Assembly (NCBI GenBank): GCA_950075905.1
Contig: CATMVR010000006.1
Location: 1 to 26,866 of the forward strand
Length of the DNA stretch: 26,866 bases
DNA from: an uncultured Persicitalea sp.
GTDB lineage: Bacteria; Bacteroidota; Bacteroidia; Cytophagales; Spirosomataceae
Direction of reading: 5' to 3'
Shown: in pieces, positions 23,436 to 26,866 of the stretch
Position numbering within the stretch: position 1 is the first letter of the stretch
Layout of the letters: each line of letters opens with the position of its first letter
Made by a program: the position numbers and the translations under genes
Notes under the pieces: generated by a model
Databases searched by the model: none
Seen by the model: the letters and a program-made list of their open reading frames with translations, nothing else
What the model was told of the DNA's origin: nothing

Positions 23436-25220
23436 CTACATACGTTCTGGCACTTCTATGCCCAATAACCCCATGGCGTGGCGGATTGTTTTGGCCACCG
23501 AATCTGAGAGTGCTACCCGAAACTGCACCGCCACCGGATCGGGATCAGAAAAGATGGACAGCTCGGCGTAAAACTGATTGTAGAACTTGGCCAGTTCGTA
23601 AGCATACAGAGAAATCAGAGCGGGCGAAAACTCCTGCCCCGCCGACATTACCCGCACGGGATACTGCGACAGGTGAAAAATGACATCCTGCTCGGCGGGA
23701 TGAATTTCGTAGCCTTCGGCCGGAATGGCCGCCGCCAGTGCGTTGGCTTCGGCCTTGCGCAAAATGGAGCGTACCCGAGCGTAGGTATACTGAATGAAGG
23801 GTCCGGTATGTCCCTGAAAATCAATAGATTCTTCGGGGTTGAAGAGCATGCGCTTCTTGGGGTCTACTTTCAGCAGGAAGTATTTTAGGGCCCCCAGCGC
23901 CAGCAGGTGGTAGAGGTTTTGGGCTTCTTCGCTCGCGAAGTCCTCAATTTTACCCAGCTCGCGGGTGCGGTTTTCGGCGGTTTGGGCCATTTGTCCAAGC
24001 AGGTCGTCGGCGTCTACCACGGTACCCTCACGGGATTTCATCTTGCCCGAAGGCAAATCTACCATGCCGTAGCTCAGGTGAAAACACTCGTCGGCGTAGG
24101 GGCGTCCCAGCCGTTTCAGAATCGCAAATAGTACATTGAAATGGTAGTCCTGCTCGTTGCCCACTACCCACATGTAGCGGTCGTTATGAAAATCGCTGTA
24201 TTTTAGTTCGGTAGTGCCCAGGTCCTGCGTAATGTACACTGAGGTGCCGTTGCCACGTAGCACCAGTTTCTGGTCGAGGCCTTCTTCGGTCAGGTCAATC
24301 CAGACAGAATTATCTTCTTTTTTGTAAAAAACACCTTTTTTAAGCCCCTCCTCGATAATATCCTTGCCCAACAGGTAAGTGTCTGATTCGTAGTAGGTCT
24401 TGTCAAAGCTTATTCCCATGCTGTCGTAGGTCTTCTGAAAGCCTTCGTAGACCCAGCCGTTCATCTGCTCCCAGAGCGCTACGGTTTCGGGCTCGCCTTT
24501 TTCCCATTGAATCAGCAGATCCTGCGCTTCCAGAATCCAGGGGGCTTTTTTGGCGGCCTCCTCCTCACTCATCCCTTCGGCTACCAGCTGGGCAATCTGC
24601 TTTTTATACTCTTTGTCAAAAAGCACGTAGTACTTTCCGGCCAGGTGGTCGCCTTTGAGACCGGCCGAGGCGGGAGTTTCGCCGTTGCCCAGCTTTTGGT
24701 AGGCCAGCATAGACTTGCAAATATGGATGCCGCGGTCGTTGACGAGGCAGGTTTTTATGACCTCGTAGCCATTGGCTTTCAGGATGCGGGCCACGGAGTC
24801 GCCCAGGCAGTTGTTGCGCAGGTGACCCAGGTGCAGGGGCTTGTTGGTGTTGGGCGACGAAAATTCCACCATCACCGACTGCCCGTTGGCGGGTAGGGTG
24901 CCGTAGTCAGCATCCTGGTGTATGGCACTGAGTACATCCAGCCAGGTTTCGTCTTCGATGGTCAGGTTCAGAAACCCCTGCACCACATTGAAGCCTTTCA
25001 CTACCTGCGAGTGCGCGGCGAGGTACTCACCGATGGTCTGCCCGATTTGCACGGGGGAGCGGCGCAATGCTTTGGTAAGCGCAAACGTTACAAAAGTATA
25101 GGTACCTTCAAACTCCTTTTTGGTGGGTTGCAGTACAAATTCTTCGACTGTCGTCTGGAAACAGGCCTCGATGGCGGTTTCAATATCTTTTTTAAGCGCA
25201 GCTTCGATGGTCAATGACAT
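23436..25220 (-). CDS. argS: Arginyl-tRNA synthetase
   Basis: This 594-residue cytoplasmic class I synthetase charges tRNA-Arg. I use the ATG at 25218-25220 (MSLTIEAALKK), which begins the usual N-terminal tRNA-recognition domain (about 1-90); the open frame continues 29 codons upstream with no family resemblance. The HIGH motif appears as HLGH (130-133) in SSPNTNKPLHLGHLRNN, and the KMSKS region as KMKSR (393-397) in SGKMKSREGT, the degenerate form common in ArgS. The Arg-binding WVVGNEQDYHF and the DALR anticodon-binding domain at the C-terminus (FIQYTYARVRSIL onward, ending GIEVPERM) are present. Length is normal. A TAATTTTG box 53 bp upstream could be its promoter. Confidence 0.98.
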   Translation of the reverse strand: MSLTIEAALKKDIETAIEACFQTTVEEFVLQPTKKEFEGTYTFVTFALTKALRRSPVQIGQTIGEYLAAHSQVVKGFNVVQGFLNLTIEDETWLDVLSAIHQDADYGTLPANGQSVMVEFSSPNTNKPLHLGHLRNNCLGDSVARILKANGYEVIKTCLVNDRGIHICKSMLAYQKLGNGETPASAGLKGDHLAGKYYVLFDKEYKKQIAQLVAEGMSEEEAAKKAPWILEAQDLLIQWEKGEPETVALWEQMNGWVYEGFQKTYDSMGISFDKTYYESDTYLLGKDIIEEGLKKGVFYKKEDNSVWIDLTEEGLDQKLVLRGNGTSVYITQDLGTTELKYSDFHNDRYMWVVGNEQDYHFNVLFAILKRLGRPYADECFHLSYGMVDLPSGKMKSREGTVVDADDLLGQMAQTAENRTRELGKIEDFASEEAQNLYHLLALGALKYFLLKVDPKKRMLFNPEESIDFQGHTGPFIQYTYARVRSILRKAEANALAAAIPAEGYEIHPAEQDVIFHLSQYPVRVMSAGQEFSPALISLYAYELAKFYNQFYAELSIFSDPDPVAVQFRVALSDSVAKTIRHAMGLLGIEVPERM

Positions 25221-25273
25221 ACGGTAAGAATAAACGATTGGGGCGGGCCGATGCTGCCCGCGGGTTCTACGCA

Positions 25274-25281
25274 CAAAATTA
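25274..25281 (-). promoter_or_regulatory. Candidate Bacteroidota -7 promoter box for argS
   Basis: On the minus strand the sequence reads TAATTTTG, an exact TAnnTTTG match, 53 bp before the argS ATG. No TTG is at the expected -33 distance, so support rests on the -7 box and its position alone. Confidence 0.35.
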
Positions 25282-25408
25282 GGGCAAAATTCCGACCTTG
25301 CCTGCACATGTCACAACCTAATTGCGCTTTGATCGTTTAAGAGTCGGAAGAAATATGTTATCTTTCGCTAAGTATCAAAGGATATGCCTTTTGTGAACAC
25401 GTACCCCC

Positions 25409-26860
25409 ATGTTGAATAGATCGTTACTAAAAAAATATTGCCTTTTTCTAAGTTTGCTGCTGGCGTTGGCCCTTTTGCCCGGTGGGGTTAGCGCCCAGCT
25501 CCAGCAAACCAACCGCATCGAAATGCCCACCCACGAGCTTACCAATGAACAATTTGATGTTTTTTCGCTCGGTGAAGATGGAGCGTTGATGGTGGTGCGT
25601 CGGAGCAACTACCTCGGCAACCGCGATGAGGACTGGATATTTACAAAATACGACACCACGCTGCAGGCAATCTGGACCCAACGGTACAGTATGGATATCC
25701 GTTATATACCGGTGATGTCGTACCAGAACGCCTACTACGCCTACTGGCTGTTTGCTGAGCCGGATACCGATCACTTCCTCTTTATGCAAGTCGACCTGGA
25801 ACGGGGTAATATTGACATTCATCGGGGCAACCTGCTGGCTAACGTGAACGTCAATCAGTTTAAGGTCATCGGGAGCAAAGCCCTGGTGGCGGGTTACTAT
25901 CGCAACCGCCCGGTGGTGATCGTGCATTCGTTTTTTGACCATACCACGCGGGTGCTGCCCGGCCTCTTTGAGCGTAATATGGAAATCAATAACGTGGATA
26001 TCAATGAGGTGGATGGCCTCATCAATGTAATCACTTATGCCATTGTCAAAAAAGAGTGCCTCTTTACCATCAAAACGTACAACTACGAGGGTAAGCTTCT
26101 GAAAAACACCGTTCTGAAGCACCCCGATTACAGCCTAATCTCCGGGCAGATCGTGCCGCTGAATCCCGATGACTCGTACCTTATCGGCAACTACTCCGAT
26201 GGCTGCACCCCCTTTTCGCAGGGGCTGTACGTGACCCACATTGAAGACAACGTGCCGGAGGTACCCCAGTTCATCGAGTTTTCGGAGTTGCAGAATTTCT
26301 TTAATTTTATGAAGCCCAAGCGCCGGCAACGGGTGCTGGACCGGATCGGTAAGCGCAAGTCGATGGGCAAGGAGAACAAGTTTCGGTACCGTTTGCTGGT
26401 GCACAACCTCATTCAGCTGGAAAACGAGATTGTGCTCGTGGCAGAAGTGTACTACCCCAACTACAAAACCAACAGCCCGGCTACCTTCAACGGCATGAGC
26501 CGGCAGTACATGCGCTCCATGGACGGCTACCGCTATACCCACGCCATTGTGTGTGGCTTTGACCGAAACGGCAACTTTCTGTGGGACAACTGTATTACTA
26601 TCAAAGACCTGACCAGCTATGAGTTGCAGGAGATGGTACAGCTGACCCCCATCGATGACTATTTTGTTTTGGCCTACCCGCAGGTACTAAAGGGAATAGA
26701 GTACATTTTAGCGGGATTTCAGGATTCCCTTGGTGGACAGATCGGTCCAGAGAGCAATTTTCGTGACCTCTGGAGGGAAGAGGCCCTAAGGTACCAAAAG
26801 TTGATGGCCCAGACATCCACCTGGGACATCGGGCAAAAAATGTCCCTGATCATCAACTAG
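25409..26860 (+). CDS. Secreted protein of unknown function, 483 residues
   Basis: The protein starts at the ATG at 25409 with a strong signal peptide (LKKYCLFLSLLLALALLPGG, then VSA, cleavage before Q30) and ends in TAG at 26858-26860. The mature chain is rich in aromatic residues and short beta-strand patterns (DWIFTKYDTTLQAIWTQRY, LFTIKTYNYEGKLLKN, IVCGFDRNGNFLWDN), which suggests a beta-propeller or similar repeat fold, with about six to seven strand clusters. A basic segment, FNFMKPKRRQRVLDRIGKRK, interrupts this at about 302-321. I know no catalytic motif in it and do not recognise the family; similar hypothetical proteins occur in Bacteroidota. The C-terminus (TSTWDIGQKMSLIIN) ends rather abruptly, so a truncated or shortened form is possible. 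It is divergent from argS, with 188 bp between the two starts. Confidence 0.75.
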   Translation: MLNRSLLKKYCLFLSLLLALALLPGGVSAQLQQTNRIEMPTHELTNEQFDVFSLGEDGALMVVRRSNYLGNRDEDWIFTKYDTTLQAIWTQRYSMDIRYIPVMSYQNAYYAYWLFAEPDTDHFLFMQVDLERGNIDIHRGNLLANVNVNQFKVIGSKALVAGYYRNRPVVIVHSFFDHTTRVLPGLFERNMEINNVDINEVDGLINVITYAIVKKECLFTIKTYNYEGKLLKNTVLKHPDYSLISGQIVPLNPDDSYLIGNYSDGCTPFSQGLYVTHIEDNVPEVPQFIEFSELQNFFNFMKPKRRQRVLDRIGKRKSMGKENKFRYRLLVHNLIQLENEIVLVAEVYYPNYKTNSPATFNGMSRQYMRSMDGYRYTHAIVCGFDRNGNFLWDNCITIKDLTSYELQEMVQLTPIDDYFVLAYPQVLKGIEYILAGFQDSLGGQIGPESNFRDLWREEALRYQKLMAQTSTWDIGQKMSLIIN

Positions 26861-26866
26861 ATCGGA

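Overview
The window reads as ordinary chromosome of a Bacteroidota bacterium, most likely order Cytophagales (Spirosomataceae-like). This is inferred from gene content: a TPR sensor kinase with the HEIQNPLNF H-box style common there, DUF2853, ATP-type PckA, MenA, secreted S9 and C1 peptidases, a TolC/adaptor pair, weak Shine-Dalgarno signals, and a few TAnnTTTG -7 boxes. I see no rRNA, tRNA, transposase, phage gene, CRISPR array or origin. Base composition looks even, roughly 50-55% G+C by eye.

Layout. 3-4940 (+): the 3' part of a membrane protein of unknown function, a secreted GH2 glycosidase and a cytoplasmic FAD-dependent oxidoreductase, closed by a two-way terminator. 5058-7735 (-): pckA (gluconeogenesis) and gpsA (glycerol-3-phosphate for phospholipids). 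7970-8308 (+): DUF2853 protein. 8445-11410 (-): tolC-like outer membrane channel followed by an RND/MacA-type periplasmic adaptor, with no inner-membrane pump beside them. 11656-16431 (+): glycogen-debranching-like glycosidase (probable lipoprotein), TPR sensor histidine kinase, and a 59-codon membrane peptide with a glycine zipper. 16456-25220 (-): C1 peptidase with a DUF4384-like tail, caspase-like protein, four-helix membrane protein, S9 peptidase, menA, glutathione peroxidase, argS. 25409-26860 (+): a secreted protein of unknown function.

Several apparent starts are pushed upstream by TTG or GTG codons; I moved pckA, gpsA, tolC and the sensor kinase to internal ATGs, and re-assigned the caspase-like protein, argS, the C1 peptidase and the debranching-like glycosidase on protein grounds.

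Most genes are housekeeping or common accessory functions. The items that stand out are: (1) a secreted caspase-fold protein whose catalytic His is Gln and whose mature chain has no histidine at all, next to a C1 peptidase that carries a DUF4384-like domain; (2) a small glycine-zipper peptide after an orphan sensor kinase; (3) degenerate GCCGANN heptamer arrays around the menA-gpx gap; (4) a nested palindrome forming the 3' end of the first gene; (5) a roughly 4-5 fold excess of the palindrome GGTACC (34 counted by eye), falling in all three codon phases, which recalls the HIP1 type of genome-wide signature. None of these is proven to be a new system from this sequence alone.
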